A stretch of 64,000 bases of DNA from Pistacia vera (taxonomy: Eukaryota > Streptophyta > Magnoliopsida > Sapindales > Anacardiaceae), in assembly GCF_008641045.1 (NCBI RefSeq), contig NW_022196259.1:124001-188000 (forward strand), in the 5' to 3' direction. Each line of letters begins with the position of its first letter. Positions within the stretch are counted from its first letter, which is position 1. This document shows, piece by piece, positions 21,642 to 34,030 of this stretch. The position numbers were made by a program, and so were the translations under genes. The notes beneath the pieces were generated by a model that saw only the letters and a program-made list of their open reading frames with translations, did not search any database and was not told where the DNA came from.

Positions 21642-23118
21642 TAGGTGTGGTCTCTGGTGGAACCACCTGAAGAGGTAAAACCCATAGGGTGTAAATGGCT
21701 CTTCAAGAAGAAGACTGACATGGATGGCAAGGTGCATACTTATAAAGCACGACTGGTTGCCAAAGGTTTCAAACAAATTCATGGCACTGACTATAAAGAA
21801 ACCTTTTCGCTAGTTGCCATGATTAAATCCATCCGGATTATGCTTGCGATTGCAACATATCATGACTATGAGATTTGGCAAATGGATGTCAAAACAGCTT
21901 TCCTGAACGGAAACCTTGAGGAGGATATGTATATGACACAACCTGATGGTTTCGTTCTTGATGGGCAAGCTAATAGGGTACGCAAGTTGCAGAGATCCAT
22001 TTATGGACTCAAACAAGCTTTAAGGAGCTAGAACATTCGTTTTGATGAAGTCGTAAAAGAATTCAGTTTTATCAAGAACGAAGATGAGCCCTGTGTTTAC
22101 AAGAAAGTGAGTGGGAGCGCAGTAGTATTCCTAGTGTTGTATGTCGATGACATACTTCTGATTGTTAATGATATACCGAACTTACAATCGGTAAAGACTT
22201 GGTTATCCAAGTGCTTCTCCATGAAGGACTTAGGGGAAGCAGCCTACATCCTTGGTATAAAGATTTATCTTGATAGATCGCATAGGTTGCTTGGCCTAAG
22301 TCAGAGTGCATATATTGACAAAGTACTGAAAAGATTCAATATGAAAGAATCCAATAAGGGATTTCTTCCGATGTCACATGGTGTTTATCTCTCTAAAGAA
22401 TGGTGTCCTAGAACACAAGATGAGATAGATAGAATGAAGAGGATCCCATATGCATCAACAATTAGATCCATCATGTATGCTATGCTATGTACTCGGATTG
22501 ATGTCTCATGTGCTTTAAGCACTTGTAGTAGATATCAATGCGTCACTGGATGGCTATCAAGAATATTCTTAAGTACCTGAAAAGGACTAAGGATATGTTC
22601 TTGGTTTATGGAGGGGAAGATGAGCTCACTATAAGAAGATACAGTGATGCTAGTTTCCAAACAGACAAAGATGATTATCGATCACAATCAGGGTTTGTAT
22701 TTTGTCTCAATGGGGGTGCAGTGAGTTGGAAAAGCTCTAAGCAAAGCACTGTAGCGGACTTTACAATGGAGACTAAGTATATTGCATTGTCAGATACGGC
22801 CAAGCAGGCAGTCTGGATTAAGAAGTTCGTTACTGAACTTGGTGTGGTTCCCACGATTGTTGATCCAATAGAGACATTTATTGTGATAACAATGGAGTAA
22901 TCGCTCAAGCCAGGGAACGACGGTCTCATCAGAAATCCAGACACATACTTAGACGATTCCATCTTCTCAGAGAAATAGTTGAGAGGAGAGATGTGCAGAT
23001 TAGTAAAGTGCATACTAATGACAATCTCGCAGATCCACTGACAAAGCCTCTGTCGTAGTTGAAGCATGAAAGGCACTTGAGATCATTTGGTATTAAATAC
23101 ATGAATGATTGGCTATAG
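21642..23118 (+). pseudogene. Ty1/copia reverse transcriptase-RNase H (element C)
   Basis: After a TAG at 21642-21644 (replacing Gln, shared with element D) the frame reads WSLVEPPEEVKPIGCKW, FKQIHGTDYKETFSLVA and QMDVKTAFLNGNLEEDMYM. It stops at TAG 22029-22031, which replaces the Trp after GLKQALRS. Reverse transcriptase resumes at 22107 with VLYVDDILL (catalytic YVDD) and LGIKIYLDRSHRLLGLSQ. RNase H (22538-22900) has YSDASF, GGAVSWKSSKQ and METKYI, and continues in another frame to MNDWL and TAG (23116-23118). Near full length, but at least four lesions. All catalytic motifs of reverse transcriptase are still readable. Confidence 0.9.
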
Positions 23119-23132
23119 TGCAAGTGGGAGAT

Positions 23133-24730
23133 TGTTAGAGTAGATGTCCTAGAGCCAATCAATTATTGACTCTTTGTAATAATATTCATTGATCAATAAA
23201 AGGCGTTTTATACTATATCGCTTAAATCATCATTGTATGTATTGATATATGTTCTTAGAATGGTAGAACCGTGACGAGGGTGGACAACCGGTGACAACAT
23301 GGGTGTTTGTTGAAGGTGATTAACCGCAGCAAGTCACTGGAAGGACCAACCAGAGGATTCCATATGGATGGTAACCCAGTGTCTATGGAAACATATCCTC
23401 TAACGAATGTGGTTGGTGCAGGCTGAGACTTGAGATCACCGGGAGCGCCTTAGCACCGATTGGTGAAGTTGACAATAGCCTACGTAGTTCTTTTCAGGGA
23501 CGTTGTCCAAATACGGTGGTGATGGCTGCACGAGGAGGTATCAAGACTATGTGTGGGATTGAAGAGGAATTTCACTTTCCCCGGGATGGAGACAGTTATC
23601 TCATGGCGCATCAGTATATGGCAATGACAAATAAAACTGTGGCCACAGTTGGGATTGAGTGTTGCTTATCCAGTTTATAATAGGTAATTTGGTCCAGAAA
23701 CTGACTAAAGAATATAGAGCGTAACGAAGGTTGACACTATTCATGCCGTAGTTCTCATCGAGATAAGTATGATGAAAGCATCGAAGCACCGTAACCATAT
23801 CGTTGACAGGTAGATATTTTGCGAAAGCAGAATTATGGGTGGCCATGATGCTTCTAGGGCCAATCTTGGTGGTGTCTAGGAGACGATTAATTGGTGTTAA
23901 TCGCTACTATACAATACAGATAGAGAGAGCCTTGGGCACACACATAGAAAGACAATTAAGAGCCAAGAGAAGAAGAAAGGGGTGTTTGTCTACTTTTAAG
24001 GCGAAAAGGTATGTTGGTAATTTACAGTGCCAATATTAAATTTGCTGAGGTCATAGACTTTATTAATTTGTTAGAAAAACAAATTAAAGAAGTAAAAAAG
24101 TAAGTTTACATGTGTGTTCGCACTCATATTTAAATATATTATCAATTATTGTTAAATGTTAATATATATTTAAATATTATAATTGATTTTAATGAGATAA
24201 TGATGGAAATAAAATAAATCAAATTGGGAGTGGTTGGCAACATGGGGTGTTGGGGTTGGACCCAAGACATTCCGTATGGGATTAGGGCAAATGGTTTAAT
24301 ATAAAAAGAAAAATGTAGATTTTAAGTGTTGTATTTTATTATTTATGTTTGCATTGCAAAGAGGAAAACCTCCAGCCCTAAACACTTCTCAATTCACGCC
24401 ACTTTTGCTTTTGCAAAGAATCAAAGTTATTCTGTGGTTTGTTCTTCTTGATTTCTTACGGCCAAGGAGGATATAGCAAATCCTCCTTGGGTCTGTTGAT
24501 TGTTTGTGTGGAACTCTACGGTTCGATCTACACTGGACTGTAGCAAAACACGGTAGAGGGACACATTGGTGAGCCTCCAAAGTGAGTATGGTTTCGAACA
24601 ACAGATTAGTATTCTGCCAGTTCTGGCTGTAATATGAATTGTGAAATTATACCTTGATCTTGGCTCATGTAAACGATTATGGTATATTAATTTTGTTTCC
24701 GCTGAGTTATAAAGGGACCGTTTACTAACA
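23133..24730 (+). repeat. Ang1 element C 3' LTR
   Basis: It starts TGTTAGAGTAGATGTCC right after the polypurine tract GCAAGTGGGAGAT and ends GGACCGTTTACTAACA. At 1598 bases it is about 10% shorter than the family LTR. The loss is spread over many 1-10 base gaps beginning near 23270. Confidence 0.88.
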
Positions 24731-25740
24731 AAGTGTAGTCGGCGTGACTCTAAGTCTAACCCATAACGATGCCAGGTGTAAATCAGGAGAACGCATCATG
24801 GATCTAATCATGCAAGTAAGGTGTATCCTCTTTTTGACACTCCATTGTGTTGGGGTGTATAGGAGGGGTGAGTGGTGATAACTATCCCACATATCCTTCA
24901 GTACCCTGAAACCCTGAGCTTAAGTATTCACCTCCTGAATCGCCGAAAGAGCTTTAAACACTTTTGCCCAACATATTTGGTACTTTCATTCCTAATTCCT
25001 TGAATTTTATCAAAGGCTTAAGATTTATTTCTCATAAGGTAGACATAACCATATCTACGAAATCATTAATGAATGTGATGAAGTATGAATATCCACCTCT
25101 GGCCTCAACTGTTAGTGGATCCCACATACATCACTATGGATGATGCAAATAGCTCAGACTAGCCCTTTCACCTGTCCTGGAAAGGAGACTGGTCATCTTT
25201 CCAAACTGGCATGACTCACATACCTCAAATACTGAATCAAAAGGGTCCAAAACTCCTCATCCCTTTTGAGTTTTGCAATGCGAGTCTATTAACATGACAC
25301 AATCTACAGTGCCAAAGATATGTCTAGTTTTTGATCCGCTATGTTTTAGCTTTCTTGGTTTCAATATTGAGAATATCTATATGTTTCATCAAGAACAATA
25401 ATCCATTATATAACCTGCAATTCCAAATAGAATACCATTCAACTAAAGGACAACAATCTATTAGCTATCTCAAAATGATACTATCATATTATCCAAAGCG
25501 ATACTGAAATAATATTTCTAGAAATAGAAGGTACGTGATAACAGTTATGTAGTTCCAAAACAGGCCCGTAGGCAAATAAACATTAAGTCGTACCACAGGA
25601 GTGCAACCACATGTGTTCCATTTCCAACTGCGTAGTCCACCTTCCCTTGCAGCACTAATCTCTGCCTTAGTCCCTGCACATCATACAAATGTGAGTACCA
25701 CATCCGTGTGTCAATGACCCAAGATGTTGAGGGAGAGAAG
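24731..25740 (-). pseudogene. Integrase and protease remnants (element H, minus strand)
   Basis: No long frame survives, but minus-strand words match element D: the TPPYTPQHN region near 24850, the GAG-pre-integrase/integrase N-terminal region at 25000-25300 (KMTSLLSRTGE-type words) and the protease entry near 25690-25730 (SWVIDT). Reverse transcriptase and RNase H are absent because the copy is cut at 24731, directly behind the plus-strand LTR of element C. The tract lies in a region rich in small deletions. Confidence 0.7.
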
Positions 25741-26540
25741 TGTAATCTTCGTCATAACATACCGGAAGCATCGTATGCTTCGCTTAGAACTTGTAGTGAT
25801 CCTTGCAGAGCCGGTGCCAAAAGAGCTACTTTTATTTTCCCTATGCCTCGGCCCAGAGCAAGCTGTCATGGCACTCTGGCCAAGATGGGCTATGCTTGGG
25901 GCTCTTGGGCTTTGGGCTTGGGGTTTAGGCCTGGGCCTTTACCTTGCTTTGGTTACCTTTGCCTTTACGGCAAACAACCACTAAAACTAGGCGTGGAGTT
26001 CTTCAAGTCCGCTCGGTAGTCCTAAGCATTTCGAATGTCTATGCCAGGTTTTCTAACTATGTGTTCATTATTGGAATTCATTATGACTGGGCATAAGAGT
26101 AAGGACAAGGATTGCAGAATTCAAATCCATTGTAACTTAGCATCCAACCTCATCCCAAATCTCAAGCGCTCTATGTGAGATCATCTTGAGCACATAGGAC
26201 CCAACTTGGGCCCCTCCTCAGTAGACGATCCCAAACAGTGCTGTTCGGACATCCCTGTACCATCTCAATGGCGAGCATTTTGTCGAAGGCTACCTTGAGT
26301 GTAGAATTATGGACGCAACTCCATATTCTCATGCTGCTTTGCAGCCTCGGTGTTCAGCGATGTCACAGCAAGCATGAATGTACTCATCATCAAGATTTTG
26401 ATAAGTACCTTTACTCCTGAGTGGAATCATGATCAGGCTCAGTCATCTATGCTTTTTAGGAATTACAAATTTCTTTTCTAACGTGAGTATAAATCAAAGA
26501 TTCGTACCGTTGGAGAAATTGGATCCATCAAACCTGTTTC
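25741..26540 (-). pseudogene. Ty1/copia gag remnant (element H)
   Basis: Minus-strand counterpart of gag at 33169-34030. The segment 25840-25975 corresponds to the low-complexity Gln-Ala/Pro-Lys spacer before the zinc knuckle (CCCAAG-type repeats read in reverse). 26120-26240 matches the ERLETLG/MIKHIE block. Frames are broken throughout; the plus-strand open stretches in the spacer are shadows. Confidence 0.7.
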
Positions 26541-27412
26541 TTTCTTGATTAATCGGTCAAAGGTTCATAATAAGCTAATTTTGGTGGAATCTACCATGCA
26601 GAAAAAGATAAAGTTATTATAAAGTTCATTATTCTTAATATGGTCTTTTTATTAAACGATGATCCCACTATTTACTCAAGCCAATAGCCCTCATTATAAA
26701 CCGGGAAAGCCCTTGACTTTACTAGTGGAAGGAGAATCCAATCATGCCCATTCAAAACCTCGCTTTGGCGAAACAAGCAACAATGAGATGATTAGGTAGG
26801 CCACAAACGTAGTCCACAGACCAGTTTAATCACTCCTACTCTCAACCTCAATTGTGACAAAGCCAACAAGCCAATAACACAATCCAAGGGACATGACATG
26901 CCAGCAGTCCTCAAGTGTGATTCTCTAGGATCAGTAGAGTGACACTACATGTCGCATGTACACACAATGGTGTATACTCTAATATGCCTATGACGAGTTT
27001 ATCAACTCGCTTTGAAGCGAACAAGCAAAACCGTCAGTTTAAGTGACACATCACAATTAAGGAAAACTCCAATGCATTTTTAACCTACCGCTGGTAGAAG
27101 GTTACCCTTGCTTTGAGCCGAAACAAGTTTCGACAAACAGTGTTTGATTAAAACCAGTGCGGACGGCCTTCAGGACTAATATACTCAATGAGGGTTTCTT
27201 ATTTAATGTCTTATCAGATATTATCTAGTTCGAAGGACATGTTGGCATGTAATTCCACATCAACCTTAGCATGGACATTCAAACATAATAATAAATAAAT
27301 GCTTCCGGTACATGGCCAAATAAAACGATTCTCAAGAGCCTAGAGGGGGGGGAGAATCGGTGGGTCACCTAGGGTGTCCTGTAATAAAATATCTTGAGTC
27401 TAAGTATGGTTG
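26541..27412 (-). other. Leader of element H, gag-proximal part
   Basis: Non-coding. It matches the element B leader (15300-16160) with many small gaps, for example GGGAAAGCCCTTGACTTTACTAG near 26704 and AGAATCGGTGGGTCACC near 27354. It is interrupted at 27412 by a gypsy solo LTR and resumes at 28990. Confidence 0.7.
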
Positions 27413-28989
27413 TGGTAGGTGCCGAATGCACCAACATAATATACCTACTGACCTAAACTAATTTGGGGGGGAACAAATTGTATAAAGGGCAAGCAAGGGT
27501 CGATCCCACAGGGAATGAACTCGATTAATTTCATATGCTAAAACAAATAAAAAAAATAGAAAACGCAAACTTAAACTTTAAACAGAAAAACCTGACAACA
27601 GTATGAAAGGGGGGGTTGTATCACGGCAAACAAAAGTAAACAGCAGAAACTAAAATATAGGTTAAACAATCAGTTCTCGGTTCAATATCCACCTAAACAG
27701 CTTCGGAATAAGTAATGTAACAGTTCTATCTGATCCATTATGAAATACTGACGACCTAGGAAACACAAGCTTTACCCGAATCTCCCTAAGTTTGTCACTA
27801 CGGAAACAAGCTCTCGTAGTAGATACTAACCGTGAACAACCTAGAACACAGCTCTCTACAAATTTAATTCAAATGGCACCTTAAGAATTAGGGAATAGAC
27901 ATCTAAGCAAAACAATCACGCAAGCTCGAGTTATTTAACTAGTATGGTATTCAAAGACAATGAGACCGAAAACTTTGTCCATAGATAAGCTATCAGCATG
28001 TTGCACTCGTGAATAGAAAAACGGCAATTCGGATCCATTCCTAAGTTCTTAACAGGGAAACGTTCTGATAAAAATTTTAGAGGCCAAAACTAAATCACTC
28101 AAACAAGAATCACAAACACAATTAAAATAGAATAACAGATAAACAATTCCAATAAAAACGAGATTAAGAACAATGTTACTAGAGTCAGGTACACCCAATC
28201 GACATGAAATTGGTCTTCAAAACCCCTTGAATCGAGATATGGAAATAGCGCACACTGAGTAGAAAGCAAAAAAAAAGACTAAAAGAACAAACCTCTCTGC
28301 TGTCTCTCCCCGTTAACCTAACAAACATTCTAATAGAAAACTGTGTTTCCTTAATTTCGCTCCACACGAATCACGCAATGTATCTTCCTAGACGTTTCCT
28401 AGAAGATAGACTTCCAGATTGATAAATTCGATCAGAATGGATTCCAGATACTTCGTCTCCGCTTGCACCAGGGATTCGCTGCAGAATAGATTTTTTCGGG
28501 CTCTCATCACTTCCATGACAATTGTCAGTTCCAGGAGTCTAGATGATCGGGCTTTGAACACCCGTTTCGATATCGGACGATCCAGTTAGGCCCGTTCGAA
28601 GATTCGAAGATCAAGCTCACTAAGGAAACTTCCGCGACATGGGATCTCAGGGCCGGTTTTTCAAACAACTACTGAGACCCCAAACGAACTCGGGTCTTGC
28701 CCATAATACTTTCTGAAAAAGCTGATTTGTCTAAATTAATTTCCTTGGAGAAGAACACTTTTGGAAATCGAGGAATCTACGCCCTGAAAAACCTGGAAAA
28801 ACGTAAGCACTGGTCAAAGATAACGAAAATTCTAGAAAAATCTGGGAATTTCCTACTCTGTCTCAATATATTCCTAAAGTCAGCCAACTAGGCCAAACTT
28901 AACAACAATAAGCGTCTAGATCAGCCAATAGGCATTAAAAAATAACAAAAAAACATAATATGGAAGGAATAAAAATATTTACTCTATCA
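27413..28989 (-). mobile_element. Ty3/gypsy (Tat/Athila-type) solo LTR in copia leader
   Basis: 1577 bases. In sense (minus) orientation it starts TGATAGAGTAAATATT and ends GCATTCGGCACCTACCA. Near its end it has the CCTGTGGGATCGACCC motif that I associate with Athila/Tat-type LTRs. The flanks share GTTG (27409-27412 and 28990-28993), and removing the insert restores the leader sequence seen at 16150. No coding capacity or PBS accompanies it, so it is a solo LTR. Lineage is a judgement from motif layout. Confidence 0.75.
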
Positions 28990-29916
28990 GTTGTGTCTCT
29001 TTTGTTCGTCTCCAAGCACATTACAAAAAAATCATTCTAAATTTACAATAAAATAATTATACAAAATTCTTTACATCAATAAATTAGAAACCTCAATTTA
29101 CATTCGAGGGGAATGAGATGAGAAGAGAATGTACTTGAGAAGAGGAGAAAGGCAGGACACGTAGGCCCTATTTGAATAAATTTTAACAACCATACATACC
29201 CAAAATATTTTAAAACATTCACCCTTAGGTCTAAGGCTCATGTACGATGCACCATGCAATATACAAACAAGTACAAAGCATACATTTCAAAAACAATCAA
29301 TTTTTGAAATTTATGGGTTAATAATCAATTACCCTGACAATTTGTAGATCTGATTTGGTCCAAAAATTTTGAAACTTTACATTCTGGCCCCTTTGCACTC
29401 GGAAGTGTCGCTGCTGCGCGATGAGTTAGATCACTGCAGCGTGTGTTGATTACTTGAGTTTCATGCTCAACGTACTTCGCCGAGGCGATTTCGTACAGCG
29501 TTCGTCCTTAGGAGATCGCACGACGATGGGTTATATCGCCGCGGCGAGTGCCATTTTGTACAGCGCTCATCCAGAGGATGATCGCCGTCGGTGATGCTTT
29601 ATATCCCGGTGAGCTGGTTTCGTCACCAGTGTCAGCGTGAACAACGTCGTTGGCATGGGTTATATCCCGCGGAGCGTACACAGACCTAGCTCCGATCTGT
29701 TCATACATAACCATATACACTCCAAACGGATTTTCAATCAATCATACACACTGATTTCAACCAAAATCCATCCCCAATATACCAAAATGCAGATCATCAA
29801 CAAATAAAATAATCGATTAATAAATTTCTTAAAAAATGATTTAAGGCAGATTTATAAGGCAACATAATATCATCAAATACATGTTATCAAACCACATAAA
29901 AACTGTAAAATTTGGT
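28990..29916 (-). other. Leader of element H, PBS-proximal part
   Basis: Reverse-complement counterpart of 18667-19610. It contains the decayed GC-rich array at about 29400-29700 (CGCCGCGGCGAG near 29540) and ends at the PBS. Confidence 0.75.
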
Positions 29917-29934
29917 CCCTAGGCTCTGATACCA
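29917..29934 (-). promoter_or_regulatory. Primer-binding site of element H
   Basis: The plus strand shows CCCTAGGCTCTGATACCA, the exact reverse complement of the PBS at 18649-18666. It lies one base from the LTR end and fixes the direction of element H as minus. Confidence 0.92.
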
Positions 29935-29935
29935 C

Positions 29936-31647
29936 TATCAGGAAACGGTCCATACGCAGCGGAAAAAAAAACAATAACAAGGATCTTCCCTTGAGCCAAG
30001 AACACAAGATACAATTAAGTTTATGTTTAAATAGAAATCTGCAGAAATTAATCATGAGTTTAAAATACATACGCAGTTTGAGGCTCCTCAAATTTGTCAT
30101 AAACGTTTGCTACCGACCCAAGTGTAGGATCAACTTATGAAGTCACAGAAGACAATCACAAAGAATAAGGAGGGATTTGCTAGATCCTCCTTAGCTTAAG
30201 ATCAAGAAGAAAAATCAATGAAATTGATTTGGGCAAAAAAGAATCTCCGTGGGAGAGGAATTGGGGCTGCTTGGTGTGTTTTTCCAAAGAAAAATAATAT
30301 GAAAAAATCTTAACCTTTTCAAATAATCTTTTTCTTTTATAGTAAAACTTTAATGCCTTATCCCATATGGAATAGCCTTAGGCTCCAACCCAACACCCAT
30401 GTTACCAAACACTCAATTAGATATTTATTTTAATGTCATCATACTCAATTAAAATCAATTATATATATTAATAATATATAACATTTAACAATAATGATGA
30501 TTTAATTAAATATATGCGAACAATATTTAAACTAATTTTTACTATAATTTTTCTAATAAATTAAATAAAGGCTACGACCTCAGAAATTAATGCACTTGAA
30601 ATTACCAAATACCCTTTCGCCTTAAAAAGCGAAAACCCCTTCTTTTCTGAGTCTTAAATTATCTCTATGTGTGTGACTATAGGCCCTTATCTAACGGCAG
30701 TTGATAGATCAGCGATTAACACCAATAATCGTCTCACTAATACACAACCAAGATTGGCCCTAGCAAGATCATGGCACGATAGATTCGGATTTCACAAAGT
30801 AGCTACCTTCAAGATATGGTTACCGTCAATTCGATCCTTTCATCATACATTATCTCGACGAGACGAAGCATAGAAATAGTGTAACCTTCGGTTATCTCGA
30901 TATTATGTATTCAGTTTCTGGACCAATGACTGTATTAATCCGCATAAGCAACAACTCAATCCCACATTGGCCACAGTTTTAGTGTCATTGCCATATATGA
31001 ATTGGCCATGAGATAACTTCTCCCGTACCGGGAGTGATGAATCCTCTGTCAATCCACCATAGTCTTGATACACTCTTGATGCAGCCAATCACCACCGTAT
31101 TGACACTCTGAATAGAACTGCGTTAGGTAGTGTCAACTGCACCAATCGGTGACAAGGCACTCACGTGATCTCAAGTCTAAGGATCACATGCACCACCATT
31201 CGTTAGAGGATTGTTCCATAGACACTGGGGTTACCATCATATGGAATCCTCTGGGGGTCTGTCCAGTGAACTTGATGCGGTGTATTCGCTACACAAGCAC
31301 CCATGTGTTGCACTATGTCACCAAAAACCTTGACAAGTGAGATCAGTCACTGCCTTTCGACAGGGTGTTCAACAATATACTTACGTATTATCTGTGCCCT
31401 ACTTCAGAATAATACTAGGGCTACGGATGTTTCTAGAATGGCCACCATATGTGCTATAGGGTTCTCACTCAAGATTTGAAAAACTTGATACCTCGTCACG
31501 GTTCTACCATTCTAAGGACATAACAAACATATTGCAATAATAATTATTTACGCGATATAGAATAAAATGCCTTTTATGATGATTAATGAACATTATTACA
31601 AAGAGTCAATTCTACAATAATTGATGGCTATAGATTACTCTAATAGC
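29936..31647 (-). repeat. Ang1 element H 5' LTR
   Basis: It is adjacent to the PBS. The sense 3' end is mutated (TATCAGGAAACGG on the plus strand, where other copies have TGTTAGGAAACG). The sense 5' end is degenerate (GGCTATAGATTACTCTAATAGC). Length is 1712, with many small deletions: 30320-31560 is 1241 bases where the sister 19611-20931 has 1321. Confidence 0.82.
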
Positions 31648-33042
31648 AAAAGAATAAAGTGATAAGTAGAGTATCGTGTCCCACGAGGATAGTGTTACTA
31701 AGTACGATTTCTCAGTTTAAGTCCTAATAAGAAACAATAAATTGGATTATGGAAAATTAACAAACTAAATACAAATTAACAAAATATAAAGATGATAATG
31801 AAATTAAAGCAAAACCCAACAAACTTAAATAATTAAACAATGCTAAAAATCTAGGGTGTTGATTTCACCTAGATACGCTAACCCAAATCATAGAATCTAT
31901 TACCCAAGTTCTAATTCCTTGATTGAAAATCGAATTCCCTAAGTTGTAAAACATACTTCTCAGCCTACATTTCCCTACTTATCCCTATTAAGCTTGCGCC
32001 CAACAAAATGAAGATAATAGTTCAAAGTCTTTTAAGTTATGGAATACATATAGATTTCATAGATCTAAAAACTATCTTAGCGTTTGCTAATTACGGTATT
32101 TAACTAAGAGGCACAATCACAAATCACTTCTCAGTCTCATTGTGAACAACACACATTGAATGTGATCAAGCATCCAAAAGTCATTAAGCAAAGAGATAAA
32201 CACTCAATCATGAAATTAAAACTAAAGTAAATAAATTCATATAATTGATAATTTGTACAAGGTTACATCAAACACCTAGCTAAACAACTCAGTTCATACC
32301 AAAAAAATAAAAAAACAAAAAAAACAAACTAATCAAGATTCATCATTGAAAAACAAACAAAAATGGAGAAATCTTCTCTAATTTGAAGCCCAAATCTTCA
32401 ATAATCTTCTTCTAAGAGCTGCCTTCCAATGACGAACCAAGACCCTTTTCTTTCATTTTCATGGAATTTATACCTCTTTCACTTAAGACCAAGCCTAGAA
32501 GCCAAAACGCGTGTTTTATTTTCAATCTACGCAGTTTCGCCGGGCGAAGATTTTTCCTTGCCGCGGCAGAATCTTTCGGGCCAAATTGAGCATAGAAATA
32601 TTCTGAATCGGAAAAGTGTTAAACATTAGAATTAGCCCTTTAAATTATTTCTATCGTTCAAGAATCAGCACAATCCGAGTCTAAAGCTCAAGTTATGGAG
32701 AGAAATACTAAAGCACATCCAAAGACGTTTTTCTTCAGTTTCCAACATACTGTTCACGACTTCAAGCCAAGTTTTCACCCTGTCTAGTCAGAATTAGGAA
32801 AACCCAAAACATGAAAGTTTAGTTCTGCTTCTTGGCTTTCCAAAGCTTCTAAAATCAGGTCATTCTGAGTTCCAAGCTCAAGTTACGCAATTTCTCAAAA
32901 CTGTCATTTATGCTCAAAATCATGTTTAGGCTGCAAAGACAAATAATAGAATTAGATAGCAATTATGGCCCAAATTGTATGAGAAGTATCCTAAATCCTA
33001 TCGAAATTCAATGCAAAATCATAGGGAAAAAATAAATTATCA
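31648..33042 (-). repeat. Tat/Ogre-type gypsy LTR, minus strand
   Basis: In sense orientation it starts TGATAATTTATTTTTTCCC at 33042. Near its end it carries CTCGTGGGACACGATACTC, the layout of Tat-type LTR ends. Its sense 3' end near 31648-31661 is not clearly defined. The interior has GCCGGGCGAA/GCCGCGGC palindromes at 32536-32569. No target duplication was found, because the two sides are different copia copies in opposite orientation (LTR of H on the left, leader of D on the right). The ORF-like stretch at 32429 is not supported. Confidence 0.65.
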
Positions 33043-33168
33043 AAGGTTTGAAATGGGAAGGATGGGATCTCGGTCCACTAGAAAGTCAAAGGTTTTCCCG
33101 AGTTAATAGTAGGGCTATTGACTTGAGTAAAATAGTGGGAGCATCTTAAAAAAGACATATTAATAATA
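33043..33168 (+). other. Truncated leader of element D
   Basis: Plus-strand copy of the gag-proximal leader (CCACTAGAAAGTCAAAGG...GACTTGAGTAAAATAGTGGGA). The PBS and 5' LTR that should precede it are missing; a gypsy LTR abuts instead. Confidence 0.75.
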
Positions 33169-34030
33169 ATGAACTTTATAATGATTTTATTTTCTACAAT
33201 TGTAGATTCACCAAAAGAGCATTATGAACCCGCGACCGATAATCAAGAAAGAAAACAGGTTGGGATCCAATTTCTCAGACTGGTATCTAATCTTTGGATT
33301 ATACTCAAGTCTGAAAGAAAAAATTGTATATCCTTGAAAAGCCATACTTGGCTGAGCCTGATCCTGACGCGCTCAGGAAGTAAAGGATAATTATCAAAAG
33401 TTCTGATGATGCTGATGGGTTCAATGTGATTTAGCATCATGACACATGCTCACAAAGGAGCATGGAATATGGAGCTGCTACATATATTCTACACCTCAAG
33501 GAGCGTTTCGAAGGAAATGCTCGACATGAGAGGTACAAGGTGTCGAAAGCACTGTTTGGGAGTCGTCTGATGAGGGAGCCCAAGTGGTCCTATGTGCTCA
33601 AGATGATCAAGCACATAGAGAGGCTTGAGACTTTGGGATTTGAGTTGGATGCATAATTACAAATGGATTTGATTCTGCAATCCTTGTCTACTTTATGCAC
33701 CCTTAAATGAATTTCAATATGACACGATGGTGAAAAACTGTCGAAACTTTTGAACATGCTGAGGACGAGAGAGGACTGAAGAAATCCAAGCATATTTTTA
33801 TGGTTTGCTGCAGTAAAGGAAAGGGTAACGCAAAGGTAAGCCAAGGCCAAACCCAAGCCCAAGGCCCAAGCCAAGCCCAAGCCAAGCCCAAGGACAGGTT
33901 GCTCTTGGGCCTGAGAGTGGCATAGGGAAGGGAAAGTAATAGCTTCTTTTGTGGCAAGCCTGGCCACTGGAGGAAACACTACAAGGCTTTCCTGCAAGCA
34001 AGAAGTCAAATACTATGAATTCAAGTATGT
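33169..34030 (+). pseudogene. Ty1/copia gag remnant (element D)
   Basis: The clearest part is 33462-33656: LKERFEGNARHERYKVSKALF then VLKMIKHIERLETLGFELD (UBN2-type gag). A low-complexity spacer of CCAAG/CCCAAG units (33840-33900, Gln-Ala-Pro-Lys-rich) leads to a knuckle remnant CGKPGHWRKHYK near 33950. There the first cysteine is lost and the last is Tyr, so metal binding is broken. Stops at 33430, 33654 and in the spacer, plus frame changes, disable it. This and the minus-strand gag at 25741-26540 are arms of a large inverted repeat. Confidence 0.82.

Noticed and set aside
25708..26019. Overlapping plus-strand ORFs of 86-103 residues
   Set aside because: They lie antisense to the gag spacer of element H; the open frame results from CCCAAG-type low complexity on the other strand.
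32429..32629. Short plus-strand ORF
   Set aside because: Lies antisense in a Tat-type LTR; nothing supports translation.
33590..34009. Minus-strand ORF of 139 residues
   Set aside because: Antisense to the low-complexity gag spacer and zinc knuckle of element D; no independent support.
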